Assembly (NCBI GenBank): GCA_002254845.1
Contig: NKPT01000007.1
Span: 24,011-88,010, forward strand
Origin: Chloracidobacterium sp. CP2_5A
Lineage (GTDB): Bacteria; Acidobacteriota; Blastocatellia; Chloracidobacteriales; Chloracidobacteriaceae
Direction: 5' to 3'
Length of the DNA: 64,000 bases
Part shown: one piece after another, positions 56,160 through 64,000 of the stretch
How positions within the stretch are numbered: position 1 is the stretch's first letter
Layout: each line of letters starts with the position of its first letter
Translations under genes and position numbers: made by a program
The notes under the pieces: generated by a model
Seen by the model: the letters and a program-made list of their open reading frames with translations, nothing else
What the model was told of the DNA's origin: nothing
The model's database searches: none

Positions 56160-57518
56160 ATGGAAAGCCACCCGAAACTCAAAGCCGCCATTGCCCGCTA
56201 TGACGCCCTGCTTCAGGAGACGCCATCCGCGCTGACGGAGGCTCGCGACTTCCTGGCCGCGCGAAGCGCCGAAGAAAAAATGATCTTTGGGGGACGCCCG
56301 CTTTCCCCCTATCTGCGCCCGCATTTCGTGACGGCGGAACGCTGGCGTTACTTGCGCGAGGAATGCGCTCGAATTTGGGAGTGCGTCGAGGCAGTCGGAC
56401 GCGCCGCGCTGACCGACCGCCGGATGTATGACGACTTGGGCATTACGGACGGCGAGGCCCGGCTGATTGAGATTGACCCCGGCTACACGGGCATTTCCAT
56501 CACCTCGCGGCTCGATTCCTTTTTGACCGAAGACGCGTTTTCCTTCGTCGAGCTGAATGCGGAGAACCCGGCCGGGATTTCCTACTGCGAGGTCATGGCC
56601 CGGATTTTTATGGAACTGCCGGTCATGCGGCGGTTTACGGAGGAATACCCGGTCACGCCGCTTTATGCCCGACGCCTGTTGCTGGACACCTTGCTGACGG
56701 CCTACCGCGAGTGGAGCGGCGGCGCTGACAAGCCGCGCATCGCCATCGTGGACTGGGAAGGGTTGCCGACCCAGTGCGAGTTCGAGCAATTTCAGGCTTA
56801 CTTTCACGACGAAGGCTTTGAGTGTATCATCGCGCCGCCGGAAAAGCTCGACTACCGCGACGGCAAGCTGCGTCACGGCGATTTTGACATTGACTTGGTC
56901 TATCGGCGCGTCCTGACCAACGACATCCTGGATCGCCCCGACGAGTGCAAGGCGCTGGTGAACGCCTACCGCGACCGCGCCGTGTGCGTTGTCAATGGCT
57001 TCCGAACGAAGTTTGTCCACAAGAAGATGTTTTTTGGCATCCTCACCGACGAGCGTTACGCGCCGCTGTTCACCTCGGAGCAGCATGCGGCGATTCGGGC
57101 GCATATTCCCTGGACGCGCCGCCTGGCCGATATGCGGACGACCTACGGCGGCGAGTCGGTTGCCTTGCTCGACTTTATTCGCGCCAACCAAGCGCGGCTC
57201 GTCATTAAGCCCAACGATGAATATGGCGGGAAGGGCGTCGTGGTGGGCTGGGAGGCTTCCGCCTCGGAGTGGGAAGCCGCCATCGCCGACGGTCTTGAGA
57301 ACGATTGCCTTGTGCAGGAGAAGGTCCCGACGGCGCATGAGGTCTTTCCGCACTTCGCGCCAGAAGGCGACATTAGCTTCATCGAGCAGCTTGTAGACCT
57401 TGATCCGCTGCTGTTTCACGGCAAGGTCGGCGGCGCGTTCACTCGGCTCTCCAGCACGGCGCTGTGCAATGTCACCTCCGGCGGGGGCATGGTGCCGACC
57501 TTCGTGCTTCAGGACTGA
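56160..57518 (+). CDS. Large ATP-grasp-like protein (glutathionylspermidine-synthase-related)
   Basis: The 452-residue protein has an N-terminal helical part (1-100) and FSFVELNAENPAGISYCE (about 135-150), which resembles the acidic metal-binding strand of glutathionylspermidine synthetase-type ligases. A Rossmann-like middle (RIAIVDWEGLPTQCEFEQF, DFDIDLVYRRVL) follows, then RLVIKPNDEYGGKGVVVGWE, a grasp ATP-binding strand. A C-terminal FIEQLVDLDPLLFHGKVGGAFTRLSS closes the fold. The order of these parts suggests a circularly permuted ATP-grasp. It starts 29 bp after the first ligase, with GGAGA upstream of the ATG. The substrate is unknown. Confidence 0.72.
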   Translation: MESHPKLKAAIARYDALLQETPSALTEARDFLAARSAEEKMIFGGRPLSPYLRPHFVTAERWRYLREECARIWECVEAVGRAALTDRRMYDDLGITDGEARLIEIDPGYTGISITSRLDSFLTEDAFSFVELNAENPAGISYCEVMARIFMELPVMRRFTEEYPVTPLYARRLLLDTLLTAYREWSGGADKPRIAIVDWEGLPTQCEFEQFQAYFHDEGFECIIAPPEKLDYRDGKLRHGDFDIDLVYRRVLTNDILDRPDECKALVNAYRDRAVCVVNGFRTKFVHKKMFFGILTDERYAPLFTSEQHAAIRAHIPWTRRLADMRTTYGGESVALLDFIRANQARLVIKPNDEYGGKGVVVGWEASASEWEAAIADGLENDCLVQEKVPTAHEVFPHFAPEGDISFIEQLVDLDPLLFHGKVGGAFTRLSSTALCNVTSGGGMVPTFVLQD

Positions 57519-57543
57519 ATATGTGACAGCAAGTCTTTGTGAT

Positions 57544-57559
57544 CGGCAGCTTTCTGCCG
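57544..57559 (+). other. Small hairpin before the GCS2-type ligase gene
   Basis: CGGCAG (57544-57549), loop CTTT, CTGCCG (57554-57559) form a perfect 6-bp stem in the 73-bp gap. CTGTATCTGTAT, a 6-bp direct repeat, follows. There is no T-run. It may modulate expression of the third ligase. Confidence 0.35.
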
Positions 57560-57591
57560 CTAGTCTGTATCTGTATACGTAGGAAACCTCT

Positions 57592-58725
57592 ATGGCTCAA
57601 GAGTTCACGCTGGGTATTGAAGAAGAGTTTCAGATCGTTGACCCGCACACGCGGGAGCTGCGCTCGCGGGTGGCTGAAATCCTGGACGAGGGCATGATGC
57701 TCCTTGGCGAGCAGCTCAAGCCTGAAATGCACCAGTCCATGGTGGAAGTCGGGACCGGCATCTGCCGCAACATTCAGGAAGCCCGCGCCGACGTGGTCAA
57801 GCTGCGGCGCACGGTAGCGACGCTGGCGAATAAGAAAGACCTGCGCATCATTGCCGCCTCCACCCATCCGTTTTCCCACTGGAAGGATCAGGAAATTACG
57901 CCGAATGAGCGTTACTTTCAGCTCATCGAGGAAATGCAGCAACTGGCCCGCTCGCTCTCGATTTATGGCCTGCACGTTCACGTCGGCATCGAGAACCGCG
58001 ACGACGCCATTCACATCATGAACGCGGCGCGCTACTTCCTGCCGCATATCCTGGCGCTCACCACCAGCTCGCCCTTCTGGATCGGGCGCGATACCGGGCT
58101 GAAGTCGTATCGCTCCGAGGTGTTCAAGCAGTTTCCGCGCACCGGCATTCCCGACTACTTTGGCTCGGCCAGCGAGTATGACAACTACGTCAAGCTGCTC
58201 GTCAAAACCGGCTGCATTGACAATGGCAAGAAGATTTGGTGGGACCTGCGCCCGCATGCGATTTTCCCCACGCTAGAGTTTCGCATTTGCGATCTTCCAT
58301 CCAAGGTGGATGAAGTCATCGCCATTGCCGCTCTTTTCCAGGCGGTGGTGGCTAAGCTCTACAAGCTCCTGCGTCAAAACATGGGCTTTCGGCTATACCG
58401 CCGCATGCTGATTGAAGAAAACAAATGGCGGGCGGTGCGCTACGGGCTGGACGGCAAGCTCCTCGACCTCGGCAAGCAGGCCGAAGTGCCGACACGCGAC
58501 CTTGTCCTTGAACTGCTGGAGTTCGTGGACGATGTCGTGGACGACTTGGGCAGCCGCGCTGAAATCAACTACATTCACGTAATCTTGAAGGAAGGCACGT
58601 CGGCGGACCGGCAGCTTCGGGTTTTCAAGGAAACCAACGGCGACCTGCATGCCGTCGTGGATAATCTGATTGCTGAAACGGTTCAGGGCGTCCTGGAGCC
58701 GAGCGAGTCAGCGGCGCGCTCGTAG
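57592..58725 (+). CDS. Glutamate-cysteine-ligase-like carboxylate-amine ligase (YbdK family)
   Basis: The 377-residue protein belongs to the GCS2 family, relatives of plant and bacterial glutamate-cysteine ligase. Signs are FTLGIEEEFQIVDP at the N terminus (metal-binding Glu triplet), the MHQSMVEVGTGICRN segment, LHVHVGIENRDDA (His ligand), and WDLRPHAIFPTLEFRICD. It matches YbdK length (about 372). YbdK has weak gamma-glutamyl-cysteine ligase activity, but the true substrate is unknown. AGGAAAC lies 6 bases before the ATG. It completes a three-ligase run. Confidence 0.9.
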   Translation: MAQEFTLGIEEEFQIVDPHTRELRSRVAEILDEGMMLLGEQLKPEMHQSMVEVGTGICRNIQEARADVVKLRRTVATLANKKDLRIIAASTHPFSHWKDQEITPNERYFQLIEEMQQLARSLSIYGLHVHVGIENRDDAIHIMNAARYFLPHILALTTSSPFWIGRDTGLKSYRSEVFKQFPRTGIPDYFGSASEYDNYVKLLVKTGCIDNGKKIWWDLRPHAIFPTLEFRICDLPSKVDEVIAIAALFQAVVAKLYKLLRQNMGFRLYRRMLIEENKWRAVRYGLDGKLLDLGKQAEVPTRDLVLELLEFVDDVVDDLGSRAEINYIHVILKEGTSADRQLRVFKETNGDLHAVVDNLIAETVQGVLEPSESAARS

Positions 58726-58765
58726 GACTTTCGCGGGGTTTCAGCGACTGGCGCGCGGGTTGAGG

Positions 58766-58771
58766 TATACT
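58766..58771 (+). promoter_or_regulatory. Possible -10 box upstream of the DHH gene
   Basis: TATACT (58766-58771) lies 60 bases before the ATG in a 106-bp gap. No good -35 box is at the right distance, so this is only a candidate. Confidence 0.3.
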
Positions 58772-58831
58772 TCCGACCGCGGGTCAGCAAAAACCGCAGA
58801 CTCGACCGGATTTTGAAAGGTTCACGGAATT

Positions 58832-60115
58832 ATGTCATGGGAGAAAGGCGCCGCGGCTGGGCGCGATAAAAGTGTAGCTAACAAAGCCGCCGCCGATGAC
58901 ACGACCAGCGGGAGCGCCCTAAGCGCCGCCCTCGAAGCCGATCCGCCGCGCCCTGAGCCTCATCAGAATGGCGCAAGCGGGCACCAGGAGCGGCGCCCGG
59001 TGGCGGAGCTGAAGGCGACGCTGGACGCCCGCCGCGGCGAGCGGCATATCGTCGCCATTCAGAACTTCCCCGACCCGGACGCCATCGCGTCAGCCCTCGC
59101 CCACCAGATGATTGCCTCCGCCTTCGGCATCACCGTGGACATTGTCTATGACGGCTTCATCAGCCATCAGGAAAATCTCGCCCTCGTGCAGCTCCTGCAA
59201 ATCGAGCTGTTGCACTACGACCCGACGATTGACCTGCGGCAGTACCAAGCGAGCATCTTCATCGACAACCAGGGCACGACGACCACGCTGACCAGCAAGC
59301 TGCGCGAGGCGGGCGTCAAGCCGCTGGTCATCGTGGATCACCACGAGCGGCAGGGGCTGATTGAGGCGGTGTTCACCGACATTCGCAAGGTTGGCGCGAC
59401 GGCCACCATTTACGCCGAGTATCTGCGGGAAGCCTTCCCGCTGGAGAAAAATAACCCGCAGCACGTCCGGCTGGCGACGGCGCTTATGCATGCGATTCGG
59501 ACGGAAACCAACGGGATGATTCGCGCCCGCGAAAGCGACTTCCAGTCGGCGGGTTATCTTTCGCAGTTTGTGGACGCGACGCTCCTGAGCGAAATTCTCA
59601 ACGTCAAGCGGTCGAAGCGCGCCATTGACATCATCAATCTGGCGCTTGAGAAGCGAATTGTGCGCGACAACTACAGCATTGCCGGGGTTGGCTACGTGCG
59701 CTACGAGGATCGCGACGCCATCCCGCAGGCGGCTGATTTTCTGTTGACCGAGGAAAATATCCACACGGCGGTGGTCTATGGGATCATCACCAAGGAAGGC
59801 GAGCGAGAGGTCATTATTGGCAGTCTGCGCACCTCGAAGGTCACGCTCAACCCGGATCAGTTCCTGAAGTCAGCTCTTGGGCGCGACACGATTGGAAACT
59901 ATTACGGCGGCGGCAAGCACGAGGCGGGCGGCTTTGAAATTCCGATTGGCTTTCTTTCCGGGACGTACGACGAGGATTTCATGCGCTCTAAGTGGAAAAT
60001 TTACGACGCCATGGTGAAGCGCAAGCTTCTGGAAAAGATTGGGGTCATCGAAAGCCAGCCCACAACTTCAGCCATTCGCCCGCCCGGCGTGCCGCCGGAG
60101 CGACCTGAGGAGTAG
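58832..60115 (+). CDS. DHH/DHHA1 phosphoesterase (NrnA-like)
   Basis: The 427-residue protein has a low-complexity N-terminal 60 residues, then a DHH domain: VAIQNFPDPDAIASALA (first Asp pair), SIFIDNQGTT, and VIVDHHER. The DHHA1 end reads NYYGGGKHEAGGFEIP. Relatives hydrolyse nanoRNA, pAp or cyclic dinucleotides such as pApA/c-di-AMP. There is no membrane or GGDEF part, so it is not GdpP. The fused transporter gene starts 8 bp after its stop. The N-terminal extension is unusual for NrnA. Confidence 0.85.
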   Translation: MSWEKGAAAGRDKSVANKAAADDTTSGSALSAALEADPPRPEPHQNGASGHQERRPVAELKATLDARRGERHIVAIQNFPDPDAIASALAHQMIASAFGITVDIVYDGFISHQENLALVQLLQIELLHYDPTIDLRQYQASIFIDNQGTTTTLTSKLREAGVKPLVIVDHHERQGLIEAVFTDIRKVGATATIYAEYLREAFPLEKNNPQHVRLATALMHAIRTETNGMIRARESDFQSAGYLSQFVDATLLSEILNVKRSKRAIDIINLALEKRIVRDNYSIAGVGYVRYEDRDAIPQAADFLLTEENIHTAVVYGIITKEGEREVIIGSLRTSKVTLNPDQFLKSALGRDTIGNYYGGGKHEAGGFEIPIGFLSGTYDEDFMRSKWKIYDAMVKRKLLEKIGVIESQPTTSAIRPPGVPPERPEE

Positions 60116-60123
60116 CGGGCGGG

Positions 60124-61980
60124 ATGTCGTCGGGAGCTGGACGCGCGCCACTGACAACCCGCGGCCGCGCCGGCTGGGTCTTAGCCGCCGTCACCGGCGC
60201 GGTTTACATCTATCTCTACGCGCCGCTATTGACGCTTTTTCTGGCGTCATTGACGCCGGCGCCCGCGGCCGACTTCGAGGCCGGCTACGTTGGCGCGTGG
60301 TATGTCAAAGCCCTTTCCAATACAGCTCTCCTCACGGCCATCCAAACCAGCGCGCGGGTCGCGCTGGCGACGACGGTCATCGCGCTGACCTTGGGGACGC
60401 TTGCCGCGCTGGCGCTCGGCAAGCATCGGTTTCGCGGGCAAACGTGGCTGGAGGGACTGTTTTATCTGCCGATCGTTGTGCCCGAAGCGGTCGTCGGGTT
60501 CGCCTCGGTCGCGCTGCTGGCGCAGGCGGGGCTACCGCTCGGGTTCTGGTCGACGCTTCTGGCGCACGTGGCGTTTTGCGCCTCCTACGTGACCTTTATC
60601 GTCCGGGCGCGGCTGGTCGGCTTTGATGAGCGCCTGTTCGAGGCAGCCCTTGACTTGGGCGCGACGCCCACAGCGGCCTTTTGGCGCGTGACCTTGCCCT
60701 GGCTGACGCCGGCGCTGGTCGGGAGCGCGCTGCTGTGCTTCGCGCTCTCGCTCGATGACTATGTCATCACGAGCTTTGTCGCGGGCGACGGGGTGACGAC
60801 CTTTCCGGTCTGGCTCTACTCAAAGATGAAAACCGGCGTCTCGCCGGAAATCAACGTTGCGACAAGCCTCTTGCTGATACTGAGCGCGGCGCTGGCCGCG
60901 CTGTCACAAATCGTGCAGCGACTTCAGCGGTTGCCGCGCTGGGGACGGCTCAGCGTCAGCGTCGCCTGCATGGGGCTAACCATCGCCGCCATCAGCCCGT
61001 CGCCGCAGGGCGCGGGCGAGCCGACGCTGCATCTCTACATTTGGTCGAACTACACTTCCGAAAAGCTGCTCCGCGACTTTGAGACGCGCTATCGCTGCCG
61101 GGTCGTCGTCGAAACCTACGACTCGAACGAAACCCTGCTGGCCAAGCTTCAGACCGGCGTCGCCCGCTATGACCTCATCGCGCCCAGCGATTACTTGGTC
61201 GGGATTCTGGCGCGGGAGGGATTATTGCGTCCGCTGGACCGATCGCGGCTGACAAACTGGCAAAATCTCGATCCGGCATTCCTGAACCCGCCCTGCGATC
61301 CGGAGAATCGCTATGTTGTCCCCTATACCTTCGTTGTGACCGGCCTTGGCTACCGCCGCGACAAGGCAAGCGAGCCGGTGGAGAGTTGGGACGCGCTGTG
61401 GGACGCCCGTTACCGCGGGCGCATCGTCATGCTGGATGACATCCGCGAGTGCTTTGGCGCGGCGCTGCGGCGCCGCGGCGCGTCCCTCAACAGCCGGGAT
61501 GAGCGCGAAATCGCGCAGGCGGCCGAAGACCTGCTGCTTCAGAAGCCGCTGGTCAAAGCCTACGACAGCGCCAGGTTTGAACAGCTTCTTCTCAACGGCG
61601 AAGTCTGGCTGGCTCAGGGATTCAACGGGCAGATTGCCAAAGCGGCGCGCCAAAATCCCAACATTGCGTTTGTCGTGCCCAAAGAGGGCGGCACGCGGGC
61701 CGTGGACTACTTGGCGATCCCCGCCAACGCCGCGCAGCCCGCGCTGGCAGAGCGGTTCATGGACTACATCCTTGAGCCGCAGGCGTCGGCGGAAATCGTG
61801 CAGGTGACGGGGTATGGCACGCCTAATCGAGCGGCGCGCGCGTTTCTCCCGCCCGACTGGGCCGGGAACGAGTATGTTTTCCCGCCGGAATCGCTGCTTC
61901 GGCGTTGCGCCGCGATCGAAGATGTCGGTGCAATTTTGCCGCGTTATGACTACTATTGGACGATCATCAAGTCCAAGTAA
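60124..61980 (+). CDS. Fused PotC-PotD: polyamine-type ABC permease plus substrate-binding protein
   Basis: The 618-residue protein joins two transporter parts. Residues about 15-290 are a PotC/PotI-like permease with six helices (LFYLPIVVPEAVVGFASVALL) and the EAA loop FEAALDLGATPTAAFWRVTLPWLTP. A short membrane segment (about 275-295) then leads into a PotD-like periplasmic binding domain (305-618): LHLYIWSNYTSEKLLRDFE, YDLIAPSDYLVGILAREG, FVVTGLGYRRDK, and YLAIPANAAQPALAERFMDYILEP. The fused binding domain would be tethered at the outer face. PotA and PotB are not adjacent, so the system is incomplete here. The substrate is inferred as spermidine/putrescine by family. Confidence 0.9.
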   Translation: MSSGAGRAPLTTRGRAGWVLAAVTGAVYIYLYAPLLTLFLASLTPAPAADFEAGYVGAWYVKALSNTALLTAIQTSARVALATTVIALTLGTLAALALGKHRFRGQTWLEGLFYLPIVVPEAVVGFASVALLAQAGLPLGFWSTLLAHVAFCASYVTFIVRARLVGFDERLFEAALDLGATPTAAFWRVTLPWLTPALVGSALLCFALSLDDYVITSFVAGDGVTTFPVWLYSKMKTGVSPEINVATSLLLILSAALAALSQIVQRLQRLPRWGRLSVSVACMGLTIAAISPSPQGAGEPTLHLYIWSNYTSEKLLRDFETRYRCRVVVETYDSNETLLAKLQTGVARYDLIAPSDYLVGILAREGLLRPLDRSRLTNWQNLDPAFLNPPCDPENRYVVPYTFVVTGLGYRRDKASEPVESWDALWDARYRGRIVMLDDIRECFGAALRRRGASLNSRDEREIAQAAEDLLLQKPLVKAYDSARFEQLLLNGEVWLAQGFNGQIAKAARQNPNIAFVVPKEGGTRAVDYLAIPANAAQPALAERFMDYILEPQASAEIVQVTGYGTPNRAARAFLPPDWAGNEYVFPPESLLRRCAAIEDVGAILPRYDYYWTIIKSK

Positions 61981-62030
61981 CCGCTCTGAGCGACATTATC
62001 ATCTGCCCGAAAGCCTTTCGCGTGACGTCT

Positions 62031-62807
62031 ATGGGACCTTATGAGACCCAACCGCCCGCCCCGGATACGGATGCCATTGCTGGCGAGCTGCTCATTTCGC
62101 TGATCAACGATATGGAGTTGCTGCTGGCCTTTGAGCAAAGCCAACGCATTGCGCACTTTCAGCCGGAGTTGAGGGAAAAGCTCGCGCGCTTCCTCGTGGA
62201 CGAATACCGCCAGCGCCTTGAGCGCCTAGCGCGGCTAGTTGAGGACAAGGACTTTCTCCGGCTGCTGATTCTGGAGCTGGGCGCGATGGAGCGCCCCGAC
62301 TTGCAGGATTATCTGCGCAGCGTGTTTGGCTACCGGCACGAGTTGCAGGAACAGCTTCAGGTGCGCGGGACGACCGAGTCGGACGAAATTCTCAAGGAGT
62401 ATGTTTCCGGCAAGTACCGGCGGATTACGCAGGAGCTTCCGCTGGTCAACTTCGAGCAAAACGCCTACGCCGCGCCGGAGATCGCGGCGGAGGCGGATGT
62501 TTACCGCCGCCGAACGCGCCAACTGGCGGAACTCCTCAAGCAGCAGCAGCAAACGCTTCAGACAATGGGCGAGACCGCCGCGGCGATGCTGAGTCTTTTT
62601 GTCAACTACCTCAACGACCGGGTCAATCAGCTTTCGCCGGAAGACAAGGCGGCGCGGCACACGGCGCTTCAAATCGCCTTTGGCGAGCTGGAGGCCCCAA
62701 TTCTTCAAATGGCGCGCAAACTCAAAGCTGTCGAGCAAATCGCCGGCAAGCCCTGCGGGCATGCTGAAGTCGCGGAGCTGATCTCGAAGCTTTTCGCAAA
62801 CAAGTGA
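62031..62807 (+). CDS. Helical coiled-coil protein of unknown function
   Basis: The 258-residue protein is almost wholly helical and rich in Leu, Glu, Arg and Gln: LLLAFEQSQRIAHFQPELREK, VDEYRQRLERLARLVEDKDFL, YRRRTRQLAELLKQQQQTLQ, QLSPEDKAARHTAL. There is no signal peptide, transmembrane segment or catalytic motif. I prefer the ATG at 62031, 50 bp after potCD; the frame is open back to 61956 but that would overlap the transporter gene. It is on the same strand as potCD and the small membrane protein after it. No family is recognised. Confidence 0.65.
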   Translation: MGPYETQPPAPDTDAIAGELLISLINDMELLLAFEQSQRIAHFQPELREKLARFLVDEYRQRLERLARLVEDKDFLRLLILELGAMERPDLQDYLRSVFGYRHELQEQLQVRGTTESDEILKEYVSGKYRRITQELPLVNFEQNAYAAPEIAAEADVYRRRTRQLAELLKQQQQTLQTMGETAAAMLSLFVNYLNDRVNQLSPEDKAARHTALQIAFGELEAPILQMARKLKAVEQIAGKPCGHAEVAELISKLFANK

Positions 62808-62813
62808 GGATGC

Positions 62814-63188
62814 GTGTCGTCGCCCTACGAGCAACCGCCGGCTTACGGCCCGTCGCCCTATTCAACTCTGCCGATCCCGAAGCCGGGCGCGCCATTTATT
62901 TTGCAAGCGGCGCTGGGCTTCTTCGGCATGCTGGCTTATGGAACAGCCATCTTCTTTCTCTTGGTCTTCACGGCGCTGATCTACGAGTTGCCGCAGATTA
63001 TTCCCTCGCTCATTTTTTTCGGCGGAACCGGGCTGGGTATCGGGCTGACGCTGCTCATCACCTTCTACTTCCGCTGGTATGGGTTTCTGGCCGGCGTTTT
63101 GCTAGCGTTTCTCGTTCCCGTCCTGCTCATGGGCGCTTGCACGGCGTTTGTCATCGGCGTCAACATCCTCGGCGGGGCGGGGTTTTAG
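62814..63188 (+). CDS. Small membrane protein (GTG start), unknown function
   Basis: The 124-residue protein begins at GTG 62814, with GAGGA (62806-62810) upstream, 6 bp after the coiled-coil gene. The N-terminal 27 residues are Pro/Tyr/Ser-rich and cytoplasmic in character. Three to four hydrophobic segments follow (AALGFFGMLAYGTAIFFLLV, IIPSLIFFGGTGLGIGLTLL, GFLAGVLLAFLVPVLLMG). No motif is recognised. Confidence 0.65.
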   Translation: MSSPYEQPPAYGPSPYSTLPIPKPGAPFILQAALGFFGMLAYGTAIFFLLVFTALIYELPQIIPSLIFFGGTGLGIGLTLLITFYFRWYGFLAGVLLAFLVPVLLMGACTAFVIGVNILGGAGF

Positions 63189-63212
63189 AACCCTTCTGAA
63201 AGGGGCGCAAGC

Positions 63213-64000
63213 ATGAGTCTGAAGTTGGGCGAGTTTCAACTCGATATTGTCTCCGACGGCACGTTTCGTCTGGACGGGGGCGCGATGTTTGGCGTCGTGC
63301 CGCGCGTTCTGTGGGAGCGCGTCATGCCGCCTGACGAAAAACACCGCGTCAGGCTGGGCCTCAATACGCTGCTGATCCGAACGCCCTATGACACCATCCT
63401 CGTGGACACGGGGATTGGCGCGAAGTGGAGCGCCCGGCACATCGAGATGTACGGCATCGCCCACGAAACCACTGTGCCGCAATCCCTAGCGGCGCTGGGC
63501 CTGTCGCCGGAGGACATCACGCTGGTCATCAACACGCACCTACACTTTGACCATGCAGGCGGCAATACCTATCGAGCGGAGGATGGGTCCTTGCGCCCCA
63601 CGTTTCCGAAGGCGCGATATGTCGTGCAGCGCGCCGAGTATGACCACGCTCAGCATCCGCACGAGCGCGACCGCGCCAGTTATCTGCGCGACGATTGGGA
63701 ACCGGTGGCGGCGGCTGGGCAGTTCGACTTTGTGGACGGCGAAGCGGAAGTGTCGCCGGGCGTATGGGTCGTGCCGGTGCGCGGGCACAACGACTTCACG
63801 CAGTGCGCGCGGATTTCGTCAGGCGGGCGGACAGCCTTTTACTGGGCGGATATTTTGCCCACGACGGCGCACTTGCCCTTCGCCTGGGTCATGGGCTACG
63901 ACCTGTATCCGGTGGAGCTGCTGGAAAACAAGAAGCGATTGATTCCGCAGGCGGCTGAGGAAGGCTGGCTTAACATTTTTGAGCATGACCAGAACTGCCC
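63213..64000 (+). CDS. Metallo-beta-lactamase-fold hydrolase (partial, runs off right edge)
   Basis: An ATG at 63213, with AAAGGGG upstream, opens a frame that reaches the window end without a stop (262 codons). Residues about 105-120 show NTHLHFDHAGGN, the HxHxDH metal motif, and later RGHND supplies a third His. The N terminus FQLDIVSDGTFRLDGGAMFGVVPR and the ILVDTGIG strand are typical of the quorum-quenching lactonase and related hydrolase group. The later ligands lie near the window edge or beyond. The substrate is unknown. Confidence 0.85.
   Translation, partial: MSLKLGEFQLDIVSDGTFRLDGGAMFGVVPRVLWERVMPPDEKHRVRLGLNTLLIRTPYDTILVDTGIGAKWSARHIEMYGIAHETTVPQSLAALGLSPEDITLVINTHLHFDHAGGNTYRAEDGSLRPTFPKARYVVQRAEYDHAQHPHERDRASYLRDDWEPVAAAGQFDFVDGEAEVSPGVWVVPVRGHNDFTQCARISSGGRTAFYWADILPTTAHLPFAWVMGYDLYPVELLENKKRLIPQAAEEGWLNIFEHDQNC

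Overview
The window is dense bacterial chromosome (about 50 protein genes, high G+C, no rRNA, tRNA, CRISPR or insertion sequence that I can see). Several genes point to a chlorosome-bearing anoxygenic phototroph of the Acidobacteriota, most likely Chloracidobacterium. They are a CsmA-like chlorosome baseplate protein, a BchG-type bacteriochlorophyll synthase and an ArsA/GET3 ATPase in one block, plus a CrtC-type carotenoid hydratase. A fused LptF-LptG lipopolysaccharide exporter implies a Gram-negative envelope, which argues against Chloroflexus. The genus is inferred from gene content; no sequence search was run.

Layout. 1-4.9 kb: a polytopic zinc-ribbon membrane protein cut by the left edge, hisZ, and a polyhydroxyalkanoate pair (phaR, phasin). 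5-7.6 kb: methyl-cycle operon metK-ahcY. 7.9-15.4 kb: recJ, hpt, a GAF-GGDEF cyclase, methylmalonyl-CoA mutase large subunit, a DnaQ-like exonuclease and a TPR protein. 15.6-19.6 kb: a membrane protein, an RsbW-like kinase and a MacA/ABC pair without a permease. 19.8-24.5 kb: a deaminase-like amidohydrolase, yicC-gmk-rpoZ and crtC. 24.5-27.9 kb: peptidoglycan genes mpl, a small anchored protein and dacB. 28.1-33.6 kb: the photosynthesis block bchG, arsA-like, csmA, a PH-domain protein and ispH. 33.5-41.5 kb: a membrane Fe-S oxidoreductase, the lptFG fusion, a 0.73-kb gene-free gap and an M1-fold protein without its metal-binding residues. 41.6-47.7 kb: accD, a decayed trypsin-like gene, then folC-bioD-pip-spoIID. 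47.8-50.4 kb: a minus-strand run of a bilin-reductase-like protein, a V4R-domain protein, a small protein and a ParA ATPase. 50.5-54.9 kb: gamma carbonic anhydrase, a DUF-type membrane protein, PAP2, comF, a secreted protein and pmbA. 55.2-62 kb: three consecutive carboxylate-amine ligase-type genes, a DHH phosphoesterase and a fused PotC-PotD polyamine-type transporter. 62-64 kb: a coiled-coil protein, a small membrane protein and a metallo-beta-lactamase-fold hydrolase cut by the right edge.

The most unusual candidates are: (1) the bilin-reductase-like / V4R / ParA run; (2) the three-ligase cluster beside a fused polyamine-type transporter, which may make an undescribed amide-linked metabolite; (3) the chlorosome block with an ArsA ATPase and a PH-domain partner; and (4) a recurring class of short (11-20 bp) head-to-tail duplications lying almost only at gene boundaries, two of which duplicate a start codon.
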